A DNA stretch of 56,235 nucleotides from Candidatus Aminicenantota bacterium (GTDB taxonomy: Bacteria; Acidobacteriota; Aminicenantia; Aminicenantales; CALLJL01), in NCBI GenBank assembly GCA_026416195.1, contig JAOAFQ010000004.1:1-56235 (forward strand), written 5' to 3'. Within the stretch, counting starts at the first letter, position 1. Each line of letters starts with the position of its first letter. The notes under the pieces are model-generated. The model did not search any database, was not told where the DNA came from, and worked only from the letters and a program-made list of their open reading frames with translations. Positions 24,786 through 34,325 of the stretch are shown here, in pieces. Both the position numbers and the translations under genes were made by a program.

Positions 24786-26351
24786 CTATTTATCAATTTT
24801 ATAAATTAATGCCTCGCTTCCATCAGGCAAAGGCCATTTGCCCCAAAGAGTAAAAGAAGGATACTTTTTCCCCTCTTCTACCCAGGACCAGAATTTCTCC
24901 AAGAACTCAAGGCGATAACGGGCTGTATGCTCCAGGGCAATCTTGCCTGTTTTCAAGATAACAAAGTGATAACCCAAAAGCTGAGTGAAATTAACTGGCT
25001 TGCCACCAATCTCTTCAACTTCATAAGGATAATTCTTAATTGCACAAAAAAGTTTGAAAATATTGGGATTAAAATAAGGCTGGTTAGCTAAAACTGCCAA
25101 CGCTAATTCTTTTTGCGGAAATGAATGAGCTAAAGAATCTAAGATTTTTTCTATTGGCCAATCTTCCTTAAAGGCCTGGAAAGCATACGGATGTTCAATT
25201 CTTTTTGGTTGACCAAAAGAAATGGCCAGAAATTGATACCCAGAAACCAGGATTAGAAGGAAAATAAAGCCAATTCGAATTTTCTTCCAAGGAATGGAAA
25301 TTAATCCGGCTGCACTGATGAGGGCCAGGGCAGGAAAAAGAGGCAAAATGAAGCGAGCATCTTTATTTGGGATAAGGACAAAAACAAAAAGCCCAGGCAA
25401 TAGCCAAACTAAACAAAAACCAAGAGCTCTCCAGTTTCTGACCCAAAGAAAATAGAAAATTAACCCCGCCCCAAAGAAAGGTAACAACCATTTTGAAATG
25501 ATGACATCTTTAAGAGTTACAAGATACCAAACAAGGGAAGGCCAGAATTTAACCGGGTCGCCTTCAAGCCTTGAATCAGACAAGAGGGCATGATGAGCGC
25601 CTGCCTGAAAATCACTCAAATTTTTAAGATACCAGGGAAGAGAAAGGGCTAAGGCTAAGCCTATAACTATTGCCGCTGAGACTAAAGCTTGTTTAAAGGT
25701 CCTCTTTTGTCTGATCCAGGTCTCAATAAAGACCAATAAGGTCGTAAAAGCAAAAAAAGCTGGCGAAGTCCATTTGGTCAAAAGAGATAAACCCATCGCC
25801 AGCCCAAGAAAAACTCCTGACTTAAGATCCCAGCCGCCACAACTCTTGATGACTAAATATTGAACCCAAACAATTACAGTCATTAGACAAAAATCAATTA
25901 AGCTGTCCCTAAGCAGACCATAAACTAAGGGAGACACTAAAACCAAGAAAAGTGCAAGGAGAGCGGTGTCCGGATTAAACCACTCTTGGGCTATTTTCAA
26001 GATGACAATAACAAGAAGAATTAAAAAGAGAAAATTGGTTAAAACTACTTTATCTGGCGAAAAACCAAAAATTTTCGTCACAATGGCGGCCGAAAAATGG
26101 AAAAAAGGAGGCCAATAATTAGTTGTCCGAAGTAATTTAGTCAACGAAAGCTTTTCTGGGTGATCCAATAATCGATTGAATTTAAGAGCGATCAGAATAT
26201 GTGCTGACTGATCAAAGGGAGGGGGCAAAGTGTCTTGGAATAGCCAGATCAGATTAACTCCTGAATATAAAATGAGAAAAACAATTAAGAGGAAAAACCA
26301 ATAATTCAATTTATTGTTAGTGGCCAATTTTAATTTACTTTTTATAACCAT
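24786..26351 (-). CDS. GT39/ArnT-like membrane glycosyltransferase
   Basis: A 521 aa polytopic membrane protein with about ten hydrophobic segments and the layout of lipid-phosphate-sugar-dependent (GT-C fold) glycosyltransferases. The first periplasmic loop contains PPPFDQSAHILIALKFNRLLDHPEKLSL, with the acidic Asp at the catalytic position of the GT39/ArnT family. TTNYWPPFFHFSAA and LIPNKDARFILPLFPALALISA are also family-typical. The C-terminal 130 residues form a soluble periplasmic domain. The acceptor and donor cannot be read from sequence. The ribosome binding site is weak. The 230 bp between this gene and the HAD gene carry only a short unsupported open frame. Confidence 0.8.
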   Translation of the reverse strand: MVIKSKLKLATNNKLNYWFFLLIVFLILYSGVNLIWLFQDTLPPPFDQSAHILIALKFNRLLDHPEKLSLTKLLRTTNYWPPFFHFSAAIVTKIFGFSPDKVVLTNFLFLILLVIVILKIAQEWFNPDTALLALFLVLVSPLVYGLLRDSLIDFCLMTVIVWVQYLVIKSCGGWDLKSGVFLGLAMGLSLLTKWTSPAFFAFTTLLVFIETWIRQKRTFKQALVSAAIVIGLALALSLPWYLKNLSDFQAGAHHALLSDSRLEGDPVKFWPSLVWYLVTLKDVIISKWLLPFFGAGLIFYFLWVRNWRALGFCLVWLLPGLFVFVLIPNKDARFILPLFPALALISAAGLISIPWKKIRIGFIFLLILVSGYQFLAISFGQPKRIEHPYAFQAFKEDWPIEKILDSLAHSFPQKELALAVLANQPYFNPNIFKLFCAIKNYPYEVEEIGGKPVNFTQLLGYHFVILKTGKIALEHTARYRLEFLEKFWSWVEEGKKYPSFTLWGKWPLPDGSEALIYKIDK

Positions 26352-26514
26352 ATTATTTTCTATCTCAATTCGACCTTGCTAGTTTCAACAAGAACAACAT
26401 TCATCAAAACCTAAGATCAACTAGCTTGTTTAGTTTTCTAATTTTATAATTTTGAAATAACCTTTTACCAATTTTTTTATTAATATTTTTTTAATTGCTT
26501 GATAAAAAATCAAA

Positions 26515-27756
26515 TTAAGTTTGAGCCAGCTTAGAAGGAAGCTCAATTCGGTTACCTTCTTGGCGAGCGGCCTTTTTCAAAAGAAGGGCGAAAAGAAAAC
26601 CAATAAAACCTAAAACCGCAAACATTAAAATCGTATTTCGATAATTACCACCTGAAACATCGGTGATTTTGCCAGCCAACCAGTTAAACAGGGTTAGGCC
26701 CAAATTTTGAATTAAAGTCATCAAACCATAGGCGGTTCCTAAACGTTTCTCTTCTACCATAATGGGAATAGACGGCCACATAGCCGCTGGAACTAAACTG
26801 AAAGCCACTCCGAGAACAATCATCGCCACTGAAGGGGGAAAATAAGTTAAAGCTAAAGAAAGATAAACGGGAATAATAAGGCCTGCGCCCACCATCATTA
26901 AAGTCGCCCTTTTCCCAATTTTATCCACGAGATAACCAAACAATGGGGTAAAAAACATTGTTCCAGTTATAACTAAAGAGGTATAAAAACCTCCTTTAAT
27001 GGCACTAAAACCAAATTTTGATTGAAGGAAGACTGTAGAAAAGGCAGTAAAAGGGAAAATAGCAGAATAAAAAGTCATACAAAGAAGGGAAATATACCAA
27101 AAGGCTGGTTTAAACCCAAAAATATCTTTAAAAACAATTTTTTCTTCAGTCAGGGAAACTGGCCCATCAGCTATATTTTTTTCTTTAGCGCGCTCGAGAT
27201 TGGAATAAAGGAGAAAAAGACCTAGCGAAAGAAACATAATAATGGCCGAAACCCAAATGGCTAGCTGCCATGAACCAGATAGAGCTTGAATTCGAGCCGC
27301 ACTGTTGAGGGCCGCAAAAGTACCCAATCTGGCCACCATCAAGTTTAAACCAAAGGCTAAAGCCAACTCTCTTCCTTTAAACCACTTAGCTAGAATCTTA
27401 TTTTGAGTAATGATGAGGGATTCTGAACCGAGACCATAAATGAGGCGTCCAAAAAGCATTAAAGGAAAGCTCAAACCGGCAGACAAAGCCGTAATTAAGA
27501 CCCCAAGAGCACAGAGAGAGACAAATAGCCCACCAGCTCGCCTGATACCAATCCGATCTAGGAGGATGCCGCCAATAAGAACCATGATAAAATTAGGTAG
27601 ATAATAAAAACTAAAAAGCAATCCATATTGAGCACGACTCAAGTTCATATCGCGCATGATGAAATCAGCTATAGGACTAACCGCGTCATAAGCATAATAG
27701 GCGCCAAAAATGACCCAACCCATTAAAACTAATACCAGCCACCTAAATTTGGCCAT
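26515..27756 (-). CDS. MFS transporter
   Basis: A 413 aa major facilitator superfamily permease with twelve predicted membrane helices. The loop 2-3 motif appears as GGILLDRIGIRRAGG, repeated in the second half as FGYLVDKIGKRATLM, the standard MFS signatures. The N-terminus WVIFGAYYAYDAVSPIADFI and the charged KILAKWFKGRELALAFGL segment recall the NarK/oxalate-formate-antiporter-like part of the superfamily. The substrate is unknown. The ATG at 27756 follows AAGGAG. It is divergent from the exported amidase gene 200 bp away, so a role in uptake of amide or amino-acid products is conceivable but unsupported. Confidence 0.92.
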   Translation of the reverse strand: MAKFRWLVLVLMGWVIFGAYYAYDAVSPIADFIMRDMNLSRAQYGLLFSFYYLPNFIMVLIGGILLDRIGIRRAGGLFVSLCALGVLITALSAGLSFPLMLFGRLIYGLGSESLIITQNKILAKWFKGRELALAFGLNLMVARLGTFAALNSAARIQALSGSWQLAIWVSAIIMFLSLGLFLLYSNLERAKEKNIADGPVSLTEEKIVFKDIFGFKPAFWYISLLCMTFYSAIFPFTAFSTVFLQSKFGFSAIKGGFYTSLVITGTMFFTPLFGYLVDKIGKRATLMMVGAGLIIPVYLSLALTYFPPSVAMIVLGVAFSLVPAAMWPSIPIMVEEKRLGTAYGLMTLIQNLGLTLFNWLAGKITDVSGGNYRNTILMFAVLGFIGFLFALLLKKAARQEGNRIELPSKLAQT

Positions 27757-27956
27757 GGCTACTCTCCTTCAGGCCCATTTGATTCTGGCTCTCAACCAAG
27801 GGATAGTTAATTTTTTCTTAGAATTTTAAATTTATATTTTATTTAAAGCTTTAATCTTTAACCACAATTATCTAAATTTTCCATCTTTCTTCTTGTTAAT
27901 AGGTTGTCATAAAATTCTATGAATAAACTTAATCATTTTTAGGAGGTCAAATTAAA

Positions 27957-29660
27957 ATGAATAATAAGCAGAGAAAGGCAAGCGATTTTTGGCCCATTCT
28001 GATGATTCTAGCTCTAGCTCTTCTAACCATTGGGGGAGCCTGGTCGCTTTATTTAATTAAGGGAAAAAAGGTTCAAATTGAAGATATCAAGTCGGCCGAA
28101 AAGATTATTGATCTTTCCTTTACTTCCAAAGAAAGAAAACTGATGCTTGAGGATGTTCGCAATCAAGCTCGCACTTATCGGCAGCTTCGCCAAATTCCTT
28201 TGCCTAACAATGTCCCCCCAGCTCTTTATTTTAACCCTCAGGTCACACCGAACCACGGGACGAATTCAGTTATTAAAAATAAAACGACTGGCTTTGAATC
28301 ATATTTAAATAAAAACATTAGGCGACCTAAAAATCTTGAAGAGCTTGCTTTTTACCCAATTACAGCCCTGGCTGAGCTCCTTCGGACGAGACAAGTAAGT
28401 TCGTTAGAGCTAACTGAAATGTATCTAAGTCGTTTAAAGAAATATGGACCCAAATTAGAATGTATAATTACGTTAACTGAAGAGTTAGCCAGAGAACAAG
28501 CTAAGAGGGCCGATGAAGAAATAGCTGCTGGCAAATATAGAGGTCCTCTTCATGGAATTCCTTGGGGGGCCAAGGACCTTCTGGCCACTAAGGGAATCCG
28601 AACCACCTGGGGAGCAGCTCCTTATAAGAACCAAATTCCTGATGAAGATGCCACCGTGGTCAAAAAGCTTGAGGAGGCTGGGGCTGTTCTTTTAGTTAAA
28701 TTGACCCTGGGTGAGTTGGCCTGGGGAGATGTCTGGTTTGGCGGTCGGACCCGAAATCCCTGGGATTATGAACAGGGGTCCAGCGGTTCTTCGGCTGGTT
28801 CCGCAGCGGCGACAGCAGCCGGTTTAGTCGGTTTTGCTCTTGGTAGTGAAACTTGGGGGTCAATTGTTTCACCTTCATCCCGATGCGGAGTTACTGGGCT
28901 TAGACCGACTTTTGGTCGAGTCAGTCGAACAGGTGCCATGACCTTGAGCTGGAGTATGGATAAAATTGGACCAATTGCCCGGACTGTTGATGATTGCGCC
29001 TTAATTTTTCAAGCGATAATTGGTCCTGATGGTTACGATTTGACTTGTGTCGATAAACCATTTTCCTGGGAGCCTGATCTCGATCTCAAATCAATTCGAG
29101 TAGGTTATCTTAAAAAAGAATTTGAGCGGGACTATCGAAACAAAAAGAATGATCTTCAAACTCTTGAAATCCTTAAAGGCCTTGGCCTGGACCTTATTCC
29201 TTTCGAATTACCTTCTAATATCCCAATTGATTCTCTTGCCTTCATTCTTAACGTCGAGGCAGCTGCGGCCTTTGATGAATTAACTCGAAACAATCAAGAT
29301 GATCTTCTAACGAGACAAGGAAGAAATGCCTGGCCGAATGTCTTCCGTCAGGCCCGTTTGATTACAGCCGTCGAGTATATCCAAGCTAATCGCTTGAGGT
29401 GGCTCCTTATGAAAGAAATGGCTGAAAGAATGAAAAATATCGATGTTTATGTAGCTCCTTCCTTTGGACCTAACCTCCTTTTAACCAACCTAACAGGTCA
29501 CCCAGCTGTGGTCGTTCCAAATGGCTTTGATGAAAGCGGCCATCCCACAAGCATTTCCTTTATTGGTAATCTTTTTGCTGAAGATAAAGCTTTAAGGGTA
29601 GCCAGAGCTTTTCAGCAAGCCACCGATTTTCATCTCCGCCATCCCCAGCTTAAAGAATAG
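27957..29660 (+). CDS. Membrane-anchored amidase (amidase signature family)
   Basis: A 567 aa enzyme of the amidase signature family (GatA-like fold), which hydrolyses amide bonds with a Ser-cisSer-Lys triad. The Lys lies in GIPWGAKDLLATKG, and the two Ser lie in YEQGSSGSSAGSAAATAAGL and LGSETWGSIVSP. The following RCGVTGLRPTFGRVSRTGAM is also diagnostic. A single N-terminal helix (FWPILMILALALLTIGGAWSLYLI) anchors or exports it, followed by about 90 residues before the catalytic domain. Extracytoplasmic location rules out a tRNA amidotransferase role. The ATG follows TAGGAGGTC. It fits an amide or peptide scavenging lifestyle. Confidence 0.93.
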   Translation: MNNKQRKASDFWPILMILALALLTIGGAWSLYLIKGKKVQIEDIKSAEKIIDLSFTSKERKLMLEDVRNQARTYRQLRQIPLPNNVPPALYFNPQVTPNHGTNSVIKNKTTGFESYLNKNIRRPKNLEELAFYPITALAELLRTRQVSSLELTEMYLSRLKKYGPKLECIITLTEELAREQAKRADEEIAAGKYRGPLHGIPWGAKDLLATKGIRTTWGAAPYKNQIPDEDATVVKKLEEAGAVLLVKLTLGELAWGDVWFGGRTRNPWDYEQGSSGSSAGSAAATAAGLVGFALGSETWGSIVSPSSRCGVTGLRPTFGRVSRTGAMTLSWSMDKIGPIARTVDDCALIFQAIIGPDGYDLTCVDKPFSWEPDLDLKSIRVGYLKKEFERDYRNKKNDLQTLEILKGLGLDLIPFELPSNIPIDSLAFILNVEAAAAFDELTRNNQDDLLTRQGRNAWPNVFRQARLITAVEYIQANRLRWLLMKEMAERMKNIDVYVAPSFGPNLLLTNLTGHPAVVVPNGFDESGHPTSISFIGNLFAEDKALRVARAFQQATDFHLRHPQLKE

Positions 29661-29683
29661 TTCTTTAAGGAAGGACAAAAATC

Positions 29684-30406
29684 TCAGCGATATGGTCGAT
29701 ATCTTTCCCGGCCAAGGCCAAGAAAACTTAAAAACCATTGAAAGAAAATTAAAAAATAGCCACTCCCACAAGGGAAAGAATCCATTCGTCGCGTTGAGGT
29801 GCGGATAAAGGCTTCTCGAATATAAATAAAATCCTGATTCTCTCGCCATAATCTTTTTTTAATTCGAGTAAACAGCTCCAAATCTTCTGAGAGCTTCAAA
29901 GCTGGATTAAATCCTCCCTCCTCCAGAAAAAGGGTTCGTTCACAGTAACCCATCTGAGCCGCAATGCGAAAAGTTCTCTTCCCAAATTCAATGAGACGAA
30001 AAAAATAGCGAGGTAACCATTCCTGAGATTTAGGGACCAGCCGGATGATGCCCATTCGGTATCCTCGCAGATAAGACTGAGCCACAACTTCAGCTAAGTT
30101 AGAACTCATTTCCGAGTCGGCATCTAAAAAGATGAGGACATCACCCGTGGCCAATAGGGCTCCCCTATTTTTAGCCCTAGACACGCCCAAAATTTTCTCT
30201 TCGGTTAGGAAAGACTTAAATTTGAGTTCATTTGTCCCGATGAAATCATAAAAAACTTTAGCTGTTCTGTCAGTAGACGCATTATCAATGACAATCAATT
30301 CTAGGAAATGGGGATCGTATGTTTGATTTTTAACTGAGTCTAAGGCGGTCCAGAGATATTTTTCTTCATTGTAAGCAGGAATGATAACTGAAATTTTAGG
30401 TTTCAT
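29684..30406 (-). CDS. Family 2 glycosyltransferase
   Basis: A 240 aa GT-A fold enzyme. Seen motifs are ISVIIPAYNEEKYLWTALDSVKNQ, LELIVIDNASTDRTAK and the metal-binding DVLIFLDADSEMSSN. It ends with a hydrophobic region (SGYFLIFFQWFLSFLGLG) that may bind the membrane. Its ATG overlaps the stop codon of the DUF2334 gene (ATGA), so the two are translated together. The pair, a glycosyltransferase with a polysaccharide-deacetylase-like protein, suggests synthesis or trimming of an envelope glycan (inference). Confidence 0.9.
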   Translation of the reverse strand: MKPKISVIIPAYNEEKYLWTALDSVKNQTYDPHFLELIVIDNASTDRTAKVFYDFIGTNELKFKSFLTEEKILGVSRAKNRGALLATGDVLIFLDADSEMSSNLAEVVAQSYLRGYRMGIIRLVPKSQEWLPRYFFRLIEFGKRTFRIAAQMGYCERTLFLEEGGFNPALKLSEDLELFTRIKKRLWRENQDFIYIREAFIRTSTRRMDSFPCGSGYFLIFFQWFLSFLGLGRERYRPYR

Positions 30407-31143
30407 TTTTCTAAAAATTGGAAATAGGTGATTGGCTGAGCATAAGAAAGCAATCGTTTTACCAATTCAATTGATTTTTTAAGATTGGGATGGTCAAGCT
30501 GACGAGGATGGAAAACAACTCTAATCAAATTCAACCAGGGTATAAGAAAAATGCGACTCAATTCATTACCCCAGCCCATCAGACTTTCAAGGAATCGGTG
30601 AATCCCCTGATGGCCCAAAGCAGGCGAAAAAAAATGGCGGTCTCTTTTAAGATCGACGACTTGAGTCAAAGTAGTAAAATATCGAAGATTAGCTTCTTGG
30701 AGAACCCTAATGGTTGACTGACTCAGGCGCCAAGTAGGAGCAGTAAAACCAAAGCATTTAAGTCCGGCCTCTTTCAAGATTTCAAGACCTTCCTCTATCC
30801 GCCGTCGGGCCTCGTCTGGCGACAAATGGGAAAATTCATCCTCCCCTCCAGTTAGCCATTTCTTGGTCAATGATTGAGTACGAAGATCAAGGGAAGGTCG
30901 AGTATGGGTTAAACCATGGAGAACAATCTCAGAACCATTAGCTGAAAGCTCTTTTAGCCAACTGGTAAAAGAAGGGAAAAGAGTTATTTTGTTCTTTCCT
31001 TGAAAATCAGGAATAACCTTTAGGACAAAAAAAGGTACTCCGAGCTCCTTTAATTGATTAAAAATAAATTCCAATTGAGAGAAGAAAACTGGGCTTACAT
31101 CATGGAGACTAATTACCAGGGCTGGCCTCTTTCTCTTAATCAC
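30403..31143 (-). CDS. DUF2334 polysaccharide-deacetylase-like protein
   Basis: A 246 aa protein of the polysaccharide deacetylase superfamily, DUF2334 branch. Motifs are ALVISLHDVSPVF at the N-terminus, NGSEIVLHGLTHTRP with the metal-type His pair, and CFGFTAPTWRLS, with LLSYAQPITYFQFLEK at the end. Members probably remove acetyl groups from amino sugars, but DUF2334 itself is not characterised. It is transcribed 20 bp after a small exported protein gene and overlaps the glycosyltransferase gene by 4 nt, forming a three-gene unit. Confidence 0.8.
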   Translation of the reverse strand: MIKRKRPALVISLHDVSPVFFSQLEFIFNQLKELGVPFFVLKVIPDFQGKNKITLFPSFTSWLKELSANGSEIVLHGLTHTRPSLDLRTQSLTKKWLTGGEDEFSHLSPDEARRRIEEGLEILKEAGLKCFGFTAPTWRLSQSTIRVLQEANLRYFTTLTQVVDLKRDRHFFSPALGHQGIHRFLESLMGWGNELSRIFLIPWLNLIRVVFHPRQLDHPNLKKSIELVKRLLSYAQPITYFQFLEK

Positions 31144-31163
31144 TTTGACCTAATGATTGATCA

Positions 31164-31577
31164 TTATTTCTTACGAGTGACCTTAACTGAAGCTATGATA
31201 TCTAAATCATGGACAAAAAGCGTACCCTCCATTTTTTCATAATCAGCTGAAATTTTTAATTCTGCTGTAATTAGGCGCGATAAACCATCAGGCGGGGTTG
31301 GCGCATTAAAATCAAAGGTCAGCTTATCTGCCTCAAACTTTATATTAATCAAGGGAAGATGGCTAAAAAAACCATTAGCTTCAGAAACTGTTCCTTCGAA
31401 TTTGCCCTCTGTTTCTTTAAAAGAAAGATTTAAATAAAAGTATTGTCCCTCCGCTTCAACCACCATTTGCCAATCACCAACTAGCTGACTTAACTGTTGA
31501 GCCCACAATTTCCAACCTAAAATACCTAAAGATAAAACTATCACTGCTAATAAAAAGGAATTTTCTTTTCTTCTCAT
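31164..31577 (-). CDS. Small exported beta-rich protein of unknown function
   Basis: A 137 aa protein that I do not recognise as a named gene. ATG 31577 (MRRKENSFLLAVIVLSLGI) lies 8 nt after GGGAGGTG, so the 15-residue extension in the track is rejected. A signal peptide ends near LWAQQ. The mature part alternates strands (VGDWQMVVEAEGQYFYLNLSF, GKFEGTVSEANGF, KLTFDFNAP, AELKISADYEKMEGTLFV), resembling a small beta-barrel or lipocalin-like sandwich. Similar exported proteins report turnover of a core scaffold of GxW and EGT motifs. It is the first gene of the unit with DUF2334 and the GT2 enzyme. Confidence 0.7.
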   Translation of the reverse strand: MRRKENSFLLAVIVLSLGILGWKLWAQQLSQLVGDWQMVVEAEGQYFYLNLSFKETEGKFEGTVSEANGFFSHLPLINIKFEADKLTFDFNAPTPPDGLSRLITAELKISADYEKMEGTLFVHDLDIIASVKVTRKK

Positions 31578-31699
31578 TATAATTACACCTCCCTTATTTC
31601 CTAGTTTTAATCCTAATATCATAGTTAGAATTATTAAGGCAAGTAAGAACAGACCGCAACCTTGACTTACCCTCCAAACTTTAGGATGATGAAAAGGTA

Positions 31700-33403
31700 A
31701 TGATAAAAAAATATCCTTCGCCCATCTTGGCTTTTTTCGGTCCTGAGGAATTCCTACAATCCTATTTAGAATATATAGAGAGAGAAAACTTAATCGAGCG
31801 GCTATGGCGACAAGATTGGACTCTCTGGAGTCAATCCCCGGAAGGCATAACCAATCGGCTGGGCTGGCTTGAAGCTCCCCAAAAATTGGTTATCCACTTG
31901 CCCTCCATAAATCAATTCGTCTCTAATTTCAAAACGACAAAACTATCCAAAGCTCTTCTGGTGGGGATGGGAGGTTCAAGTTTAGCCCCTAAAGTTTTAA
32001 ATAATTTCTTCCCCTCAAAGCCAGATTATTTTTCTTTAGAAATTCTTGATTCGACTGTTCCCAAAGAAATTATTCTAAAGGAAATTTCTTGTCCTCCGGC
32101 CAAAACTATTTACCTTGTCTCATCAAAATCTGGGACAACCACTGAAACCAATTGTCTCTTCCATTATTTTTTTACTCGGGTTTTAACTGAACTTGGCGAA
32201 AAAGAAGCGCCTTCCCACTTTATGGCTATCACCTATCCCTCTACTCCCTTAGTAACTAAAGCCCAGACATTAGGATTCGCCAAGATTTGGCTAGCTGAGC
32301 CCAATGTTGGTGGTCGCTTTTCGGCCCTTACTGTTTTTGGGTTGGTGCCAGCTGCTTTAAAGGGAATTGATATTTCCGAATTAATCGAATCAGCCCAAAA
32401 AATGATAATTGATTGTCAGAAGGAAAAAGCTTCTCAAAACCCAGGAGCTATGCTTGCCGCTTTTCTGGCTTCTGTCGAGGCTTTGGGCCGCAATAAACTT
32501 CTTCTTTATCTTGAGCCAAGCCTCGAAGGCCTAGGCGAGTGGATTGAACAACTGGTCGCCGAAAGTACAGGCAAACTGAAAAAAGGTCTTTTACCAGTCA
32601 TCGGCCAGGAGGAACTACTACCTCTCATTAATCTTACTGATGCAGCCTTTATTGCCCTAGGAACCTCTGAATCTTCTTTCACCCAGCTTATGGAAATTTT
32701 AAAAGAAACGAAAACGCCTTCTCTTTGGATTGTCTTTAATCCTCAAAAAGACATCGGGGCTCTTTTTTTTCTTTGGGAATGGGCCGTGGCTTTGGCTGCT
32801 TCCTTCTTCAGACTAAACCCTTTTGATCAGCCAGATGTCGAAAAGACTAAGACAATCACTCGGGAAATCTTAGATGAGCTAAAAAAGAAAGGAAGTTTAG
32901 CGCCGTTAAAAAATCAATTACCTTGGAACGGTTTAACCCTTTTTACATCCGAGGCCTACACTTCCTTGGCTGATGGATTGATTGATTTTCTTCATCAGGC
33001 TAAAAAAGCTGATTATCTAAGTCTGCAGGTGTTTTTAGCTGCAGATAAAGAAACAAAAAGCTTCTTTCACCTAGTGGTCAAAGAATTGATTAATAAACTT
33101 CGCCGACCTATAACTTTAGGCTGGGGCCCAAGTTATCTTCATTCTACGGGACAATTCCATAAAGGAGGTCGCAATAAAGGCTTTTTCCTTCAATTCCTCG
33201 CTACCGATGAAAATGATCTGATCATTCCTGAAAATCCTGGAGACAAAGAAGGTTGGCTCACTTTTGGGGTTCTTAAAGAAGTCCAAGCTCGGGCCGATTA
33301 TCTGGCTCTTTCGAGTTTGGGCAAAAAGATAATCCAGCTTAACTTAGGCCGTGATTCTTTAGAATCACTGAAAAAATTAAATAAACTTATTAATTCTTTA
33401 TAA
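31700..33403 (+). CDS. pgi: Glucose-6-phosphate isomerase, transaldolase-fusion type but stand-alone
   Basis: A 567 aa enzyme that interconverts glucose-6-phosphate and fructose-6-phosphate. Sugar-phosphate-binding motifs are LLVGMGGSSLAPKVL, YLVSSKSGTTTETNCLF and GGRFSALTVFGLVPAAL; the active-site segment is QLVAESTGK and the His-containing end is YLHSTGQFHKGG. This set matches the isomerase half of bifunctional transaldolase/phosphoglucose isomerase rather than classical Pgi, yet no transaldolase domain precedes it. It has about 75 N-terminal residues before the first motif. The start follows a weak gatgaaaaggta context. The neighbouring genes do not suggest a specific pathway. Confidence 0.88.
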   Translation: MIKKYPSPILAFFGPEEFLQSYLEYIERENLIERLWRQDWTLWSQSPEGITNRLGWLEAPQKLVIHLPSINQFVSNFKTTKLSKALLVGMGGSSLAPKVLNNFFPSKPDYFSLEILDSTVPKEIILKEISCPPAKTIYLVSSKSGTTTETNCLFHYFFTRVLTELGEKEAPSHFMAITYPSTPLVTKAQTLGFAKIWLAEPNVGGRFSALTVFGLVPAALKGIDISELIESAQKMIIDCQKEKASQNPGAMLAAFLASVEALGRNKLLLYLEPSLEGLGEWIEQLVAESTGKLKKGLLPVIGQEELLPLINLTDAAFIALGTSESSFTQLMEILKETKTPSLWIVFNPQKDIGALFFLWEWAVALAASFFRLNPFDQPDVEKTKTITREILDELKKKGSLAPLKNQLPWNGLTLFTSEAYTSLADGLIDFLHQAKKADYLSLQVFLAADKETKSFFHLVVKELINKLRRPITLGWGPSYLHSTGQFHKGGRNKGFFLQFLATDENDLIIPENPGDKEGWLTFGVLKEVQARADYLALSSLGKKIIQLNLGRDSLESLKKLNKLINSL

Positions 33404-34171
33404 CTAATAAAGCCCAGCAAAAACGACATCAGCCCGAAAAATTTCTTTGGTCTTAATTCTAGTTTTTGGCTCAACTGTATCTTTAACGTTCAAATAAAAC
33501 CAGAATCTGTTATAAAGTCGAAGTTTTTTAACATAATAAAGAGCGTAATCTGTTATATTATCAACTATTATTTTGGCCAGTTCTTTTCCCTTAGAATCGA
33601 AAAGGACAATTCGATAATCTGCTGGCGACTGGCCTTGGATAAGTTGACCATAAACTTTAACTTTCCCCTTTCCTTCCCATTCAGCCGGCTTATTAATATT
33701 GGTAATATTTAAGGCCACATAATTATTTCTTTCATCAGGATCAAAGAAATCAGTGAGCTTTACCTCTGCTGTCCGAGTAAATATCGTTCGCCATTGATTC
33801 TCACCTTCCTTTAGCTCGATCGAATCAGCCACAAAAAGAGAAGGTTCGTCCTTAACTAAATTTCCTTTAACTCTAATTTCCTTATCCACCAAATCAGCCA
33901 GGGAACCACTCTCAAGATTACCTTCGACCACAATGTCAAACCCCTGCGCCTCTGGAAGATAAAGGTATTTACCCCAAGCAACTTTGACCTTACCCGTAAA
34001 TTCATGAATTTCAGCTGGGGCAGCTGGCTCTGTCGGTGGTTTTTCAGCTTGCTTACATGAAACGACCAGTAAAGTGAAAACAATCGGAATAGCCAGAATC
34101 AATGCCGCCTTGACCAAGCTTTTTCTTTTTAAGCCAAGCTTATTAACCTGAATCGAGTTGCGCCAAATCAT
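33404..34171 (-). CDS. Lipoprotein of unknown function
   Basis: A 255 aa protein with no family I can name. It has an unusually long n-region (MIWRNSIQVNKLGLKRKSLVK), a hydrophobic core and the lipobox LVVSC, so it should be lipid-anchored. A Pro/Ala linker follows (AEKPPTEPAAPAEI). Then come two beta-rich stretches: an OB-like one with VKVAWGKYLYLPEAQGFDIVVEGN and LVDKEIRVKGNLV, and a second beginning NVALNITNI-like strands and GKGKVKVYGQLI. The ATG follows GGGAGG at good spacing. Its stop abuts the pgi stop with no gap, and a 150 bp gap without signals separates it from the FecR-like gene upstream. Confidence 0.75.
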   Translation of the reverse strand: MIWRNSIQVNKLGLKRKSLVKAALILAIPIVFTLLVVSCKQAEKPPTEPAAPAEIHEFTGKVKVAWGKYLYLPEAQGFDIVVEGNLESGSLADLVDKEIRVKGNLVKDEPSLFVADSIELKEGENQWRTIFTRTAEVKLTDFFDPDERNNYVALNITNINKPAEWEGKGKVKVYGQLIQGQSPADYRIVLFDSKGKELAKIIVDNITDYALYYVKKLRLYNRFWFYLNVKDTVEPKTRIKTKEIFRADVVFAGLY

Positions 34172-34325
34172 GACTCTTACCTCCCATCTGAGTCAAAGGA
34201 GAATCAAAGAGGCCTGGTCTTTCTAGCCCAAATAATGCTTTGACCCAACTAAACCATGCCTCTGAAAAATGGATGAATACTTATAGCATTGAATAAATAA
34301 AAAGTAAAGTAAATTTTTTAGATGG

